A program made the position numbers and the translations under genes. The notes beneath the pieces are model-generated. The model made no database searches. It was not told where the DNA came from and saw only the letters and a list, made by a program, of their open reading frames with translations. A stretch of DNA of 51,428 nt from Clostridia bacterium (GTDB lineage: Bacteria; Bacillota; Clostridia; Oscillospirales; Acutalibacteraceae), in contig CAAEIM010000137.1 of assembly GCA_900755995.1 (NCBI GenBank), positions 1 through 51,428 on the forward strand, written 5' to 3'. The stretch's first letter is position 1. Every line of letters begins with the position of its first letter. Positions 32,418 through 40,060 of the stretch are shown piece after piece.

Positions 32418-32478
32418 AAAAGTATTTCCTTTTGTCATAGAATAAATTTCTAATTTATATGGATTTCTATTATTTATC

Positions 32479-32507
32479 ATTTTATCACAAAAAATAGACA
32501 GTATCAA
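32479..32507 (-). promoter_or_regulatory. Promoter of the DUF2007-metY operon
   Basis: Minus strand TTGATA (32507-32502), a 17-nt spacer and TAAAAT (32484-32479), about 62 nt before the start codon. Confidence 0.7.
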
Positions 32508-32583
32508 TCCCCCGCCGCAAACAATTTGTATTATAATTAAATTATTTTTAATTTTGGCATTTAAGTAACAGTTGTTCTGCGAA

Positions 32584-32619
32584 GCAAAAAACCGTTTCGA
32601 GAGTATATCCCGAAACGGT
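32584..32619 (-). terminator. Terminator of the dpaAB operon
   Basis: ACCGTTTCG (32591-32599) and CGAAACGGT (32611-32619) form a perfect 9-bp stem with an 11-nt loop, followed on the minus strand by six T and GC. It lies 19 nt past the dpaB stop. Confidence 0.88.
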
Positions 32620-32637
32620 CAGTTATTTAATTGCAGC

Positions 32638-33210
32638 CTATATAAACACAGGCTGTGACTGTTTGCCGTTGAGTGCAAGCTCCACACATTCCTCTATTTT
32701 ATTAAAATCAGCCACAAGCGAATTGGGCTTTTTAATGCAGTTATCCTGCCGCATTGGGACAAAATAAATATTCTTTGTATTCATTAATCTGCCTATGTTC
32801 TGAGCCGACGCTCCCAGAGCATCGTTTGTTGCCACGCACAGCAGCACGGGGCGCAGAATCCGCAGATGTGATTTTGCCGCCATAGTTACCGAGGTGTCGG
32901 TAACTCCAAGCGACAGCTTTGCAAGTGTGTTTCCTGTGCAGGGAGCAATAACAAGCAGGTCGCACATCTTTTTGGGACCTATCGACTCTGTCTGTACAGA
33001 GGTGTGCAATACCTGTTCTCCCGTTATTTTCTCGCAAGTTTTAACCATTTCCGTTGCCTTGCCAAAGCGAGTGTCTGTTGAATAGGCATTGCCGGACATT
33101 ATCGGAATCACCCTGTAGTCTGCTTCAACAAGCTTCTGCATTTGTTCAAAGGCATTTGAAAAGGTGCAAAAGGAACCGCACATTGCATAGCCAATGGTTG
33201 CTTTTGTCAC
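32638..33210 (-). CDS. dpaB: Dipicolinate synthase subunit B (SpoVFB)
   Basis: Flavoprotein-like subunit of dipicolinate synthase, which makes the calcium-chelating DPA of spore cores in the mother cell. 190 residues. GYAMCGSFCTFSNAFEQMQKL at the start and LLVIAPCTGNTLAKLSLGVTD with HLRILRPVLLCVATNDALG (shown in part) are the flavoprotein-decarboxylase-like signatures of SpoVFB. The start is GTG 33210 with AAGGAGG seven nt upstream; it overlaps the dpaA stop (GTGA). The pair is conserved in spore formers, so it implies sporulation capacity. Confidence 0.94.
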   Translation of the reverse strand: MTKATIGYAMCGSFCTFSNAFEQMQKLVEADYRVIPIMSGNAYSTDTRFGKATEMVKTCEKITGEQVLHTSVQTESIGPKKMCDLLVIAPCTGNTLAKLSLGVTDTSVTMAAKSHLRILRPVLLCVATNDALGASAQNIGRLMNTKNIYFVPMRQDNCIKKPNSLVADFNKIEECVELALNGKQSQPVFI

Positions 33211-34082
33211 CTGTAAACCTCCTTGATTATGTTAAAAATCGTTTTTCTGATAATTTCTCCCGCTGCCTTTGGTGCGGCTCTGCCGGGCAATGACAAGGCA
33301 CGAATGGCATCGGTATTGTACCTGCGTGCAGCCTCAAAGTCCACTCCTCCGGGAAGTGAGGCAAGGTCTATAATAATAGTATTTCTGTCTGTGTTCATCA
33401 GCAGCTCGCTGTCAAAAAGCATAACCGGTACAGTGTTAAAAACAAGGTCGTAGCCCTTTACACTTTTCAGCTCATTTGTATTTAAATGCTTACAGCCAAG
33501 AGCGTCAATATATGCAAAATCGACCTCGTTTCTTGCGCTGACGGTTACATCGGCATTCAGCGATTTAAGCATTTTTGCAAGCATTTTTCCGATTCTTCCA
33601 AATCCGCAGACAAGGCATTTGCTGCCGAAAATTGTTCCTTCGTAGGAATTCATTGCTATCTCAACAGCACCCTCAGCCGTGAGCAGAGCGTTGGCAACGG
33701 AAAAATCCTCTTTAGCCGCATAATCGTAAATCCTGCAATCTGCAAGCTGCGGATATGCCTTAATGAATTTTTCTTTCATAGAAACAAACATAGGCTTATT
33801 TTTGAGAAGAACAATCATTTCATCATCAAGTCTTGTTTTATTATCTGAAAAAGGAGTATTGATTGTGCCGTCTGTGCATACTGACGGAAGTGGGAAAATT
33901 ACAGCGTCAGATTTTGAAATTGCAGTTTTGATGTCGGCAATTTCTATAGTTCCTGTGCTTGTTAGCTTGTCAAAGCCGCCGAGCACTACGTCGTAACAAC
34001 TGTCTGATATTGATTTTGCAAGAAAAAGCTGCCGTTTATCTCCGCCGATTATGCCAAAGGCTTTAAGCTCTGATTTTTTCAT
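33207..34082 (-). CDS. dpaA: Dipicolinate synthase subunit A (SpoVFA)
   Basis: Oxidises dihydrodipicolinate to DPA together with DpaB. ATG 34082 is preferred over GTG 34097 because GGGTG sits 7 nt before it; 291 residues. Seen: the N-terminal FGIIGGDKRQLFLAKSISD, FPLPSVCTDGTINTPF, and the Rossmann fold LVCGFGRIGKMLAKMLKSL with DVTVSAR, then DLASLPGGVDF and LSLPGRAAPKAAGEII, all matching SpoVFA. It is first in the operon, behind a sigma-K-like promoter, and is followed by dpaB with a 4-nt overlap. No asd/dapA/dapG genes follow, unlike in Bacillus. Confidence 0.94.
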   Translation of the reverse strand: MKKSELKAFGIIGGDKRQLFLAKSISDSCYDVVLGGFDKLTSTGTIEIADIKTAISKSDAVIFPLPSVCTDGTINTPFSDNKTRLDDEMIVLLKNKPMFVSMKEKFIKAYPQLADCRIYDYAAKEDFSVANALLTAEGAVEIAMNSYEGTIFGSKCLVCGFGRIGKMLAKMLKSLNADVTVSARNEVDFAYIDALGCKHLNTNELKSVKGYDLVFNTVPVMLFDSELLMNTDRNTIIIDLASLPGGVDFEAARRYNTDAIRALSLPGRAAPKAAGEIIRKTIFNIIKEVYR

Positions 34083-34118
34083 TTGTAACACCCGCACAAT
34101 AATTATTCTCTACATTGG

Positions 34119-34146
34119 TATAGTATGCAAATGCGGTACATTTGTG
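34119..34146 (-). promoter_or_regulatory. Sigma-K-like promoter of dpaAB
   Basis: On the minus strand CACA (34146-34143), then CATACTATA (34127-34119), with 16 nt between the AC-containing box and the -10. This fits the mother-cell sigma-K pattern (mACm, about 16 nt, CATAnnnTA). It is about 37 nt before the dpaA start. No sigma-A hexamer pair was found in its place. Confidence 0.6.
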
Positions 34147-34189
34147 AGTTGAGTAAAACAAAAAGGCAGGCAGTGGGCCGGCAGCCGGT

Positions 34190-34373
34190 GGGCTGCGCTT
34201 ATCCGAGCAGACAGTATCATATAAAAACAAACTCTTATTCCCGACAATTATTAAGCAATTTACTATAAAGTAAAAAATCAATATAGGCAGTTAAGGTTAT
34301 ATAAAGGTGATTTTCGGGAAAATAAAGTTTTGATTTAAAAACTGACTGTCTGCTCGGGCAAAATAAGCTGCCC
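34190..34373. repeat. Long imperfect inverted repeat in the dpaA upstream gap
   Basis: The perfect cores CCGAGCAGACAGT (34203-34215) and ACTGTCTGCTCGG (34345-34357) are flanked outside by weaker matches (GGGC..GCTTAT on the left, ATAAGC..GCCC on the right). Inside, the arms stay similar down to TTCCCGA (34238-34244) and TCGGGAA (34314-34320). The arms are about 55 nt around a 69-nt AT-rich centre. No coding frame is convincing. It may be a miniature transposable element or a large RNA hairpin. A GC-rich patch with GCAGCC/GGCTGC pairing (34181-34196) abuts its left edge. Confidence 0.6.
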
Positions 34374-34397
34374 ATATTGTATCAATATGAACAGCTT
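34364..34397 (-). terminator. Terminator-like hairpin after the methionine gamma-lyase family gene
   Basis: AAGCTG with ATATTG pairs with CAATAT and CAGCTT around a TAT loop (internal mismatch CCC/GAA), 18 nt past the stop at 34415. On the minus strand TTATTTTG follows. Ends the murD operon. Confidence 0.55.
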
Positions 34398-34414
34398 TAA
34401 TAGCGTTTATTATT

Positions 34415-35680
34415 TTAATTTTCTTCGGATTTCTTTAAAATTTTATCCGCTGCAAGCATTATTCCGAGCTTGCCTGACGGAAAATTAAGTCCGCCCTGCA
34501 TCCATACTGCATACGGTTCTCTGAGGGGGGCGTCTGCCGAAAGCTCGATTGACGAGCCAAGAGTAAAAGCACCGGCAGCCATAATAACCTTGCTTTCGTA
34601 GCCTGGCATATCGGACGGCTCAGGTTTTACAAAGCTGTCAACCGCAGAGCCGCTCTGTATTCCCTCGCAAAAGCTGCAAAGCTTTTCTTCATTACCAAGC
34701 ATAATAAGCTGAATTATATCTCCCCTGTTTTCAAAATATTTTGGGGTGGTTTCATAGCCTAAAATTTCAAAAAGCGCAGACGCAAATACCGCAGTCTTGA
34801 GCGCCTCGCAGGATACAAACGGAGCGTGGTATGCGCCCATAAAAAGCTCACGGTTGTTGCCGAGAGTTGCTCCGATTTCCTTACCTGTACCGGGGGTTGT
34901 GAGGCGGTAAGCGCACATCTCTACAAGCTCTCTTTTACCTGCAATATATCCGCCTGTAGGAGCAATTCCGCCGCCCGCATTCTTGATAAGCGAGCCTGCC
35001 ATAATATCTACTCCAACCGACATCGGAGTAACCTTTTCAAGAAATTCACCATAGCAGTTATCGAGCATAATAATGGATTTGGGTGAAGCTTTTTTGGAAA
35101 TATCACATAGCCTTTTTATTTCACGGTATGTAAGCGATGGTCTTGTGCTATAGCCTCTCGAACGCTGAATATACACCATTTTAGGCTTTTCTACGGCAAT
35201 TCTCTGCTCCACAGCTTCATAGTCCACGGTGCCGTCTGCCTTTAAATCAACCATTTCAAAATTGATGTCGAAATCCTTTAACGAACCCGGATAATTGCCC
35301 TCAATTCCAATTGCGGAACGAATAGTATCATACGGCATACCTGTTACGCTGAGCATTGTGTCATTCGGTCTGAGAATACCGAAAAGCGCAACCGTCAGAG
35401 TATGGGTTCCGCTTGCAAAGCTATGTCTTACCAAAGCGTCCTCAGCGTCAAAGGCATAGGCATAAACACGGTCAAGTGCATCTCTGCCATAATCGTCATA
35501 GCCGTAGCCTGTTGAAGCAGCAAAATGGCTCTCTCTCACGCCTGCCAGTTGAAACGCCTTTATCATCTTTTGCTGATTATATTCCTGAATATCGTTAATC
35601 CTCTCAAATTCAGCTTTGCAAAGCTCCATAGCCTTTTGTGAGGCTTCAATAATTCTGCTGTCAATATCAAAAAAACTCAA
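34415..35680 (-). CDS. Methionine gamma-lyase family / aluminium-resistance-type PLP protein
   Basis: 421 residues, PLP fold type I, family PF06838. Seen: QQKMIKAFQLAGVRESHFAASTGYGYDD, HSFASGTHTLTVALFGILRP, the DNCYGEF strand, and the PLP lysine in SLIKNAGGGIAPTGGYIAG. The family is annotated from a plant-aluminium-tolerance clone, but the true substrate in bacteria is unclear. TTG 35680 overlaps the GNAT stop by 4 nt, so it is translationally coupled. Last gene of the murD operon. Confidence 0.88.
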   Translation of the reverse strand: MSFFDIDSRIIEASQKAMELCKAEFERINDIQEYNQQKMIKAFQLAGVRESHFAASTGYGYDDYGRDALDRVYAYAFDAEDALVRHSFASGTHTLTVALFGILRPNDTMLSVTGMPYDTIRSAIGIEGNYPGSLKDFDINFEMVDLKADGTVDYEAVEQRIAVEKPKMVYIQRSRGYSTRPSLTYREIKRLCDISKKASPKSIIMLDNCYGEFLEKVTPMSVGVDIMAGSLIKNAGGGIAPTGGYIAGKRELVEMCAYRLTTPGTGKEIGATLGNNRELFMGAYHAPFVSCEALKTAVFASALFEILGYETTPKYFENRGDIIQLIMLGNEEKLCSFCEGIQSGSAVDSFVKPEPSDMPGYESKVIMAAGAFTLGSSIELSADAPLREPYAVWMQGGLNFPSGKLGIMLAADKILKKSEEN

Positions 35681-36462
35681 ATCTTATCATCCTTTAAATG
35701 GTATTCATACCAACTGTCATAGCGGTTGAATTCTAAATTATCATAAAATGCCTTGTTTGCATTTTCAGCCCTGTGCACAAATACGTTTTTGCCCTCATCA
35801 ACAAGAATGTTGGTAAGGTAATTTACCAGATATGTACCGTACCCCCTGCTGCGGCATTGTGGCAGACAGGCTACAGCGCCTATAACAGCTCCCGTATTGC
35901 TCTCAGCTACTGTCATTGCAACAGCCGCAAGTGAGGTGTTTTCATACAGTCCCAAAAGCCGCATAGTACCATGGCGCAGCTTATGATTTATATCAACATA
36001 AAAATTCTCAAACGCAGGCGGAGTAAAATACTTATCCGCCGCCTTTTTTATAAGCTCATATGCCTCTTTTATGTTCGGCTCAGCAATTTTATAATCACCG
36101 TCAATATCAAGTTTAGCCTTACGCATAAGAATAGGCCCCTGTGATTTTTCATAACCGAATAAATCAAGGCTGTAGCGTCCGCTGCAAATAACAGACAATG
36201 CACCTACCACACGCATAAACGAGGACACCTCGCAAAGGTTGGAGGAGTCTGTCAAAAACAGAATAAAGTCTGTGCCGTTTCGTGCTATAGCGCCCGTTGG
36301 TGCTTTGCTTTCATCATCAAAAATAATCCAGTAGTCAACAAAGGGTAAATGCGGCTCATAGCTTGTGCAAAGCGAGATTATGCGGCAGGCAAACGGGTCA
36401 AGACCGTCAAGGCATTCTATTACGCTGATAAACTCATCGGTATTATCGGCGGTCAATATCAT
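35677..36462 (-). CDS. GNAT family N-acetyltransferase
   Basis: 261 residues. The C-terminal half carries the acetyl-CoA-binding motif A, VACLPQCRSRGYGTYLVNYL (~205-224), preceded by beta strands (LAAVAMTVAESNTGAVIGAV) and followed by FVHRAENANKAFYDNLEFNRYD, typical of GNAT C-termini. The N-terminal ~120 residues form a second, degenerate half, as in two-domain GNATs. The acceptor substrate is unknown. It lies 18 nt after the second M42 gene and overlaps the downstream PLP gene, so it is an operon member. Confidence 0.82.
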   Translation of the reverse strand: MILTADNTDEFISVIECLDGLDPFACRIISLCTSYEPHLPFVDYWIIFDDESKAPTGAIARNGTDFILFLTDSSNLCEVSSFMRVVGALSVICSGRYSLDLFGYEKSQGPILMRKAKLDIDGDYKIAEPNIKEAYELIKKAADKYFTPPAFENFYVDINHKLRHGTMRLLGLYENTSLAAVAMTVAESNTGAVIGAVACLPQCRSRGYGTYLVNYLTNILVDEGKNVFVHRAENANKAFYDNLEFNRYDSWYEYHLKDDKI

Positions 36463-36480
36463 TTTTCATAACCCTTTCGT

Positions 36481-37512
36481 TCAGTATTCTCCGCCTGCGA
36501 TTCTGTTTGCAAGCATTTCTGTAATTTTCAAAATATCTTCGCAGTCACTTGTATTCGCAACGGTAACGCTGCTGTGGAGGTATCGGCACGGAAGTGAGAT
36601 TGCAAGAGTTTTTACTCCTCCCCTGCTCTGATGAATCGCACCTGAATCATTTCCGCCTGCAACAGCTCTTTTGTACTGAGCCTTTGCAACGACCTTTTCG
36701 GCACACTCAAAAGCCATCTGCACCATACGCTTATCGTATATGGTGCGTCTGTCCATTACGGAAATTACTGCGCCTTCGCCGAGATTACAAACCTGTCTTT
36801 CAGCTTCAACTCCCGCAATATCAGCCGCCGTAGTGGTTTCTGCAACGATTGCAAAATCGGGATCGACAGTATATGCCGCCGTCTTTGCTCCACGAAGTCC
36901 GACTTCCTCCTGAACGGCAAATACAAAATGCATATCGTATTCAAGTTCGCTTTTTATAAGTTCAATCAGCACAAGACAGCCAAAGCGGTCATCAATAGCC
37001 TTAGATTTTATCGTATATCCGTTATTTTCGTATATAGAATTAAAATTAACGCTGTCGCCATAGCTGACTTTTTCAAGCGCTTCCTCTTTGCTCTGTGCGC
37101 CTATATCAATATACATATCGCTGAGTGCGGGAACGGCGGTTCTCTCGTCACCCTTGCTAAGATGCACGGGCTTAACTCCGATTACGCCGTTGAGCCTGTC
37201 TTTGCCGACTGTTACGGTTTTACCGAGCACAACACGCCTGTCAAGACCGCCAACCTCATCAAACTTAAGATAGCCTTCAGAGGTGATATTTGTCACCATA
37301 AAGCCGACCTCGTCCATATGGGCGGAAAGCATAAGCTCTGCCTTAGACGGATTTTTTCCCTTTTTATAAACAATAATGTTGCCGAGGTTGTCGGTTTTGA
37401 TTTCATCGGCATACGGCTTGATTTCATTTATAATAAGCTCTCTCACACTGCCCTCATCCCCCGAGATTCCGTCAGCCGTGCAAAGTCTTTTCAACAGATT
37501 AAAATCAATCAC
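36481..37512 (-). CDS. M42 family aminopeptidase (second of a tandem pair)
   Basis: Dinuclear metal aminopeptidase of the TET/FrvX type. GTG 37512 is chosen: GGAGGTG lies 6 nt before it, and the apparent start at 37521 is part of that site; 343 residues. Metal-site features: LSAHMDEVGFMV, AIDDRFGCLVLI, VQEEVGLRGAKTAA (catalytic Glu pair), AETTTAADIAGVE, and the C-terminal LPCRYLHSSVTV with the last His. It overlaps the upstream paralogue by 8 nt. These enzymes often form large dodecamers that process peptides. Confidence 0.9.
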   Translation of the reverse strand: MIDFNLLKRLCTADGISGDEGSVRELIINEIKPYADEIKTDNLGNIIVYKKGKNPSKAELMLSAHMDEVGFMVTNITSEGYLKFDEVGGLDRRVVLGKTVTVGKDRLNGVIGVKPVHLSKGDERTAVPALSDMYIDIGAQSKEEALEKVSYGDSVNFNSIYENNGYTIKSKAIDDRFGCLVLIELIKSELEYDMHFVFAVQEEVGLRGAKTAAYTVDPDFAIVAETTTAADIAGVEAERQVCNLGEGAVISVMDRRTIYDKRMVQMAFECAEKVVAKAQYKRAVAGGNDSGAIHQSRGGVKTLAISLPCRYLHSSVTVANTSDCEDILKITEMLANRIAGGEY

Positions 37513-38533
37513 TAAAAGCACCTCCGCTTATTATATATTCAGCAAGCAGAGTCGCTGTATTTTCCACATCAGAAATATCAATAACTTCAATCGGTGTGTG
37601 CATATATCTTTGAGGAATTGAAACAACGGCAGACGAAACACCCGAGCCTGTAACTGAAATATGGTCTGCATTTGTGCCCGTTGCAGATGAAATCGGCTCA
37701 TATTGAAACGGAATATTCTTTTCCTCCGCAATCTGAACAAGCTTTTTGATCATCTTTTTGCTTAAAATCGGAGAAATGCAAATCATAGGGCCTTTTGAAA
37801 GCTCAATGCCAGCATATTGACCGCTGACATCGGGCTGAGAAGCAAAGCTTACATCAACAGCTATTGCCTCATCTGCATTTATCTGATAAGCTCCTGTTTT
37901 TGCGCCTGTGCCGTAGGTTTCCTCCTGAACGCTTAGAAGTATAACCACCTTATAGGAAATCTCCCTTTTGTTGATAAGCTCTGCACACCTTATCAGAGCG
38001 GCAACGCCGCACCTGTCGTCAAGTGCCGGAGCGGTAATTCTATTGTTCAAAAGCTCCTTAGGCTCGCCGTAAAAGGTGAGCACATCTCCGATTTTAATTT
38101 TTTCGATTACCTTTTCATACGGAAGTCCAAAATCTATCCACACCTTATCAATAGTGTCAGCCTTGTCCTCTCCTCCGTCAGAAAGGTGCGGAGGCATACA
38201 GCAGACAACTCCCTTTATCGGATTTTCGCCTGACGATACCACAACGGTGTCAGCGAGCACCCTCACATCTATTCCTCCGCAGGAGGCAACCTTTACAAAA
38301 CCTTTTTCATTGATTGAAGTAACCATAAATCCGATTCTGTCGAGGTGAGCGTCAAGAAGTATTGTTTTGTCTGAATTTTTATTGCCCAATACGGCAATGA
38401 CATTTCCGTTTTTATCTATGCTTGTATCAGCAAAAGCAGAGAGCTTTTCCGAGCAAAAAGCTGCAATCGGCTCTTCACTTCCCGATACTCCGCCTATGCG
38501 GCATAAATCAAATAAAAGCTGTTTCATATTCAC
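37505..38533 (-). CDS. M42 family aminopeptidase (first of a tandem pair)
   Basis: 342 residues. Metal-binding segments: LLDAHLDRIGFMV (the usual Asp-Glu after His is Asp-Arg here), ALDDRCGVAALIR, VQEETYGTGAKTGA (catalytic Glu pair), AVDVSFASQPDVSG and PQRYMHTPIEVIDI with the final His. It is clearly a homologue of the next gene but well diverged, so the duplication is old. GTG 38533 is one nt after the murD stop; ATG 38527 two codons later is an alternative. Part of the murD operon. Confidence 0.88.
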   Translation of the reverse strand: MNMKQLLFDLCRIGGVSGSEEPIAAFCSEKLSAFADTSIDKNGNVIAVLGNKNSDKTILLDAHLDRIGFMVTSINEKGFVKVASCGGIDVRVLADTVVVSSGENPIKGVVCCMPPHLSDGGEDKADTIDKVWIDFGLPYEKVIEKIKIGDVLTFYGEPKELLNNRITAPALDDRCGVAALIRCAELINKREISYKVVILLSVQEETYGTGAKTGAYQINADEAIAVDVSFASQPDVSGQYAGIELSKGPMICISPILSKKMIKKLVQIAEEKNIPFQYEPISSATGTNADHISVTGSGVSSAVVSIPQRYMHTPIEVIDISDVENTATLLAEYIISGGAFSD

Positions 38534-38534
38534 A

Positions 38535-39926
38535 TTATCTCAAAGCATTTACAATAGCTTTAAAATGATTTCCTCTTTCCTCAAAATTCTTGTATAAACC
38601 AAAGCTTGCGCTCGCAGGAGAAAGCGAAACAATATCGCCGTTTTCTGCATTATTTACAGCCGCCTCAACTGCCTCCTCCATATTTGAAACGTTTATTATA
38701 GTAATTTCATCCTCGTTGTAATTATCCGCCTGCTTAACAGCCTGTTCAATCTTCGGAGCAGTGTCGCCCAGAAGGATAAGAACCTTAACCTTGCTGTTAA
38801 TAACAGGGCCGAGCGGCTCATAAGGAATATGCTTGTCGTAACCGCCTGCGATTATAATAATCTTTTCATCATAAAGCGAAAGTGTGCCGAGTGCCGTTCT
38901 TGTAGGACTTGAAGCGATTGAATCGTTGTAATATTTAACACCGTTATATTCTCTTACAAACTCGGCTCTGTGCTCAACGCCTCCAAAGGTTTTGGCTACC
39001 GCTTTGATGGTCTGAACATCAACCATTCCCCAAACAGAAGAGATTGCTGCAAGGTAGTTTTCTACATTGTGCATACCCGGAATTTTAATATCCTTGATGT
39101 CCATAATTTCGGTAACCTTGCCGTAGTCGCTGCAGCAAATGGTTGTGCCGTCAAGATATGCGCCGTTATTAAGCTTTTCTTTGACACTGAATTTTGCAAG
39201 CTGACCTCTTACGCTGTCAGAAAACGAATTTGCAATATCATTGTCAAGGTTGAGCACAGCCTTTGAAAAAGCATTCTGATGAAGCACTATATTTTTCTTT
39301 GAATCCACATACTCCTGCATATCCTTATGTATATCAAGGTGATTGGGAGCAAGGTTTGTTACAACCGCAATGTCAGGACTCTTTCTCATTGAAATAAGCT
39401 GAAAGCTTGAAAGCTCTACAACAGCCACATCGTTCTCGCTGATGCTCTCTATCTCAGGAAGCAGAGGCTTGCCGATGTTTCCGCCGAGATGCACGCTCAA
39501 ACCGCTTGCTTTTAAAAATTCAGAAATAATAGTTGTTGTGGTGGTTTTACCGTCTGAGCCTGTAACTGCAATAATTTTGCAGGGGCAGAGGTCAAAAAAC
39601 ACCTCCATTTCAGAGGTAAGCACTGCTCCTTTTTCTCTTAAAGCAACAAGCTCAGGTCTGAAAAACGGTGTGCCGGGACTGCGAAAAATAATATCGCCGT
39701 CAAGCTTAGAGAGGTAGTCCTCGCCCAAAACAAGCTCTGCACCGTATTCCTTTGCCTTTACGGCATTTTCGCCGAGGGAGTCAAAATCCTTTTTATCATA
39801 TGCAGAAACCACTGCACCCTTATCTGAAAAAAGCTTTATCAGCGGAAGATTGCTTGTGCCTATTCCGATAAAGCCGACTCTTTTTCCTTTTATACTTTCA
39901 AAAAACTTATCAGTTAAGCTGCTCAT
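38535..39926 (-). CDS. murD: UDP-N-acetylmuramoyl-L-alanine--D-glutamate ligase MurD
   Basis: Adds D-Glu to UDP-MurNAc-L-Ala in cytoplasmic peptidoglycan precursor synthesis. ATG 39926 follows AAAGGGGAT (463 residues); the frame to 39962 is unsupported. Seen: the N-terminal GFIGIGTSNLPLIKLF, the ATP loop VTGSDGKTTTTTIISEFL (~125), VELSSFQL, TNLAPNHLDIHKDM, EHRAEFVREYNGVKYYNDS and AGGYDKHIPYEPL. First gene of a five-gene operon with peptidases. Other mur genes are not adjacent, which is somewhat unusual. Confidence 0.95.
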   Translation of the reverse strand: MSSLTDKFFESIKGKRVGFIGIGTSNLPLIKLFSDKGAVVSAYDKKDFDSLGENAVKAKEYGAELVLGEDYLSKLDGDIIFRSPGTPFFRPELVALREKGAVLTSEMEVFFDLCPCKIIAVTGSDGKTTTTTIISEFLKASGLSVHLGGNIGKPLLPEIESISENDVAVVELSSFQLISMRKSPDIAVVTNLAPNHLDIHKDMQEYVDSKKNIVLHQNAFSKAVLNLDNDIANSFSDSVRGQLAKFSVKEKLNNGAYLDGTTICCSDYGKVTEIMDIKDIKIPGMHNVENYLAAISSVWGMVDVQTIKAVAKTFGGVEHRAEFVREYNGVKYYNDSIASSPTRTALGTLSLYDEKIIIIAGGYDKHIPYEPLGPVINSKVKVLILLGDTAPKIEQAVKQADNYNEDEITIINVSNMEEAVEAAVNNAENGDIVSLSPASASFGLYKNFEERGNHFKAIVNALR

Positions 39927-39972
39927 AAATTTATCCCCTTTATTATTAAATAAGCTGCACATACATATTTTA

Positions 39973-40001
39973 ATTATACCCTGTTATAAGCAAAAATTCA
40001 A
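39973..40001 (-). promoter_or_regulatory. murD operon promoter
   Basis: Minus strand TTGAAT (40001-39996), 17-nt spacer, TATAAT (39978-39973), about 47 nt before the start. Strong sigma-A match. Confidence 0.78.
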
Positions 40002-40060
40002 CTGCAAACGGCATATTGCAATAATATTATTTTAATGCTAATATAATTAAGGGTGATTTT

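Noticed and set aside
32418..32478. SAM or cobalamin riboswitch ahead of the metY operon
   Set aside because: The leader is about 60 nt of AT-rich sequence without the conserved stems.
34063..34281. 72-residue minus-strand frame upstream of dpaA
   Set aside because: It overlaps the sigma-K-like promoter and the inverted repeat, has no binding site, and the product has no recognisable feature.
40024..40055. TTGCAA and TATAAT upstream of the MocR gene as its promoter
   Set aside because: The spacing is 20 nt, too long for a normal sigma-A promoter; not listed as a feature.
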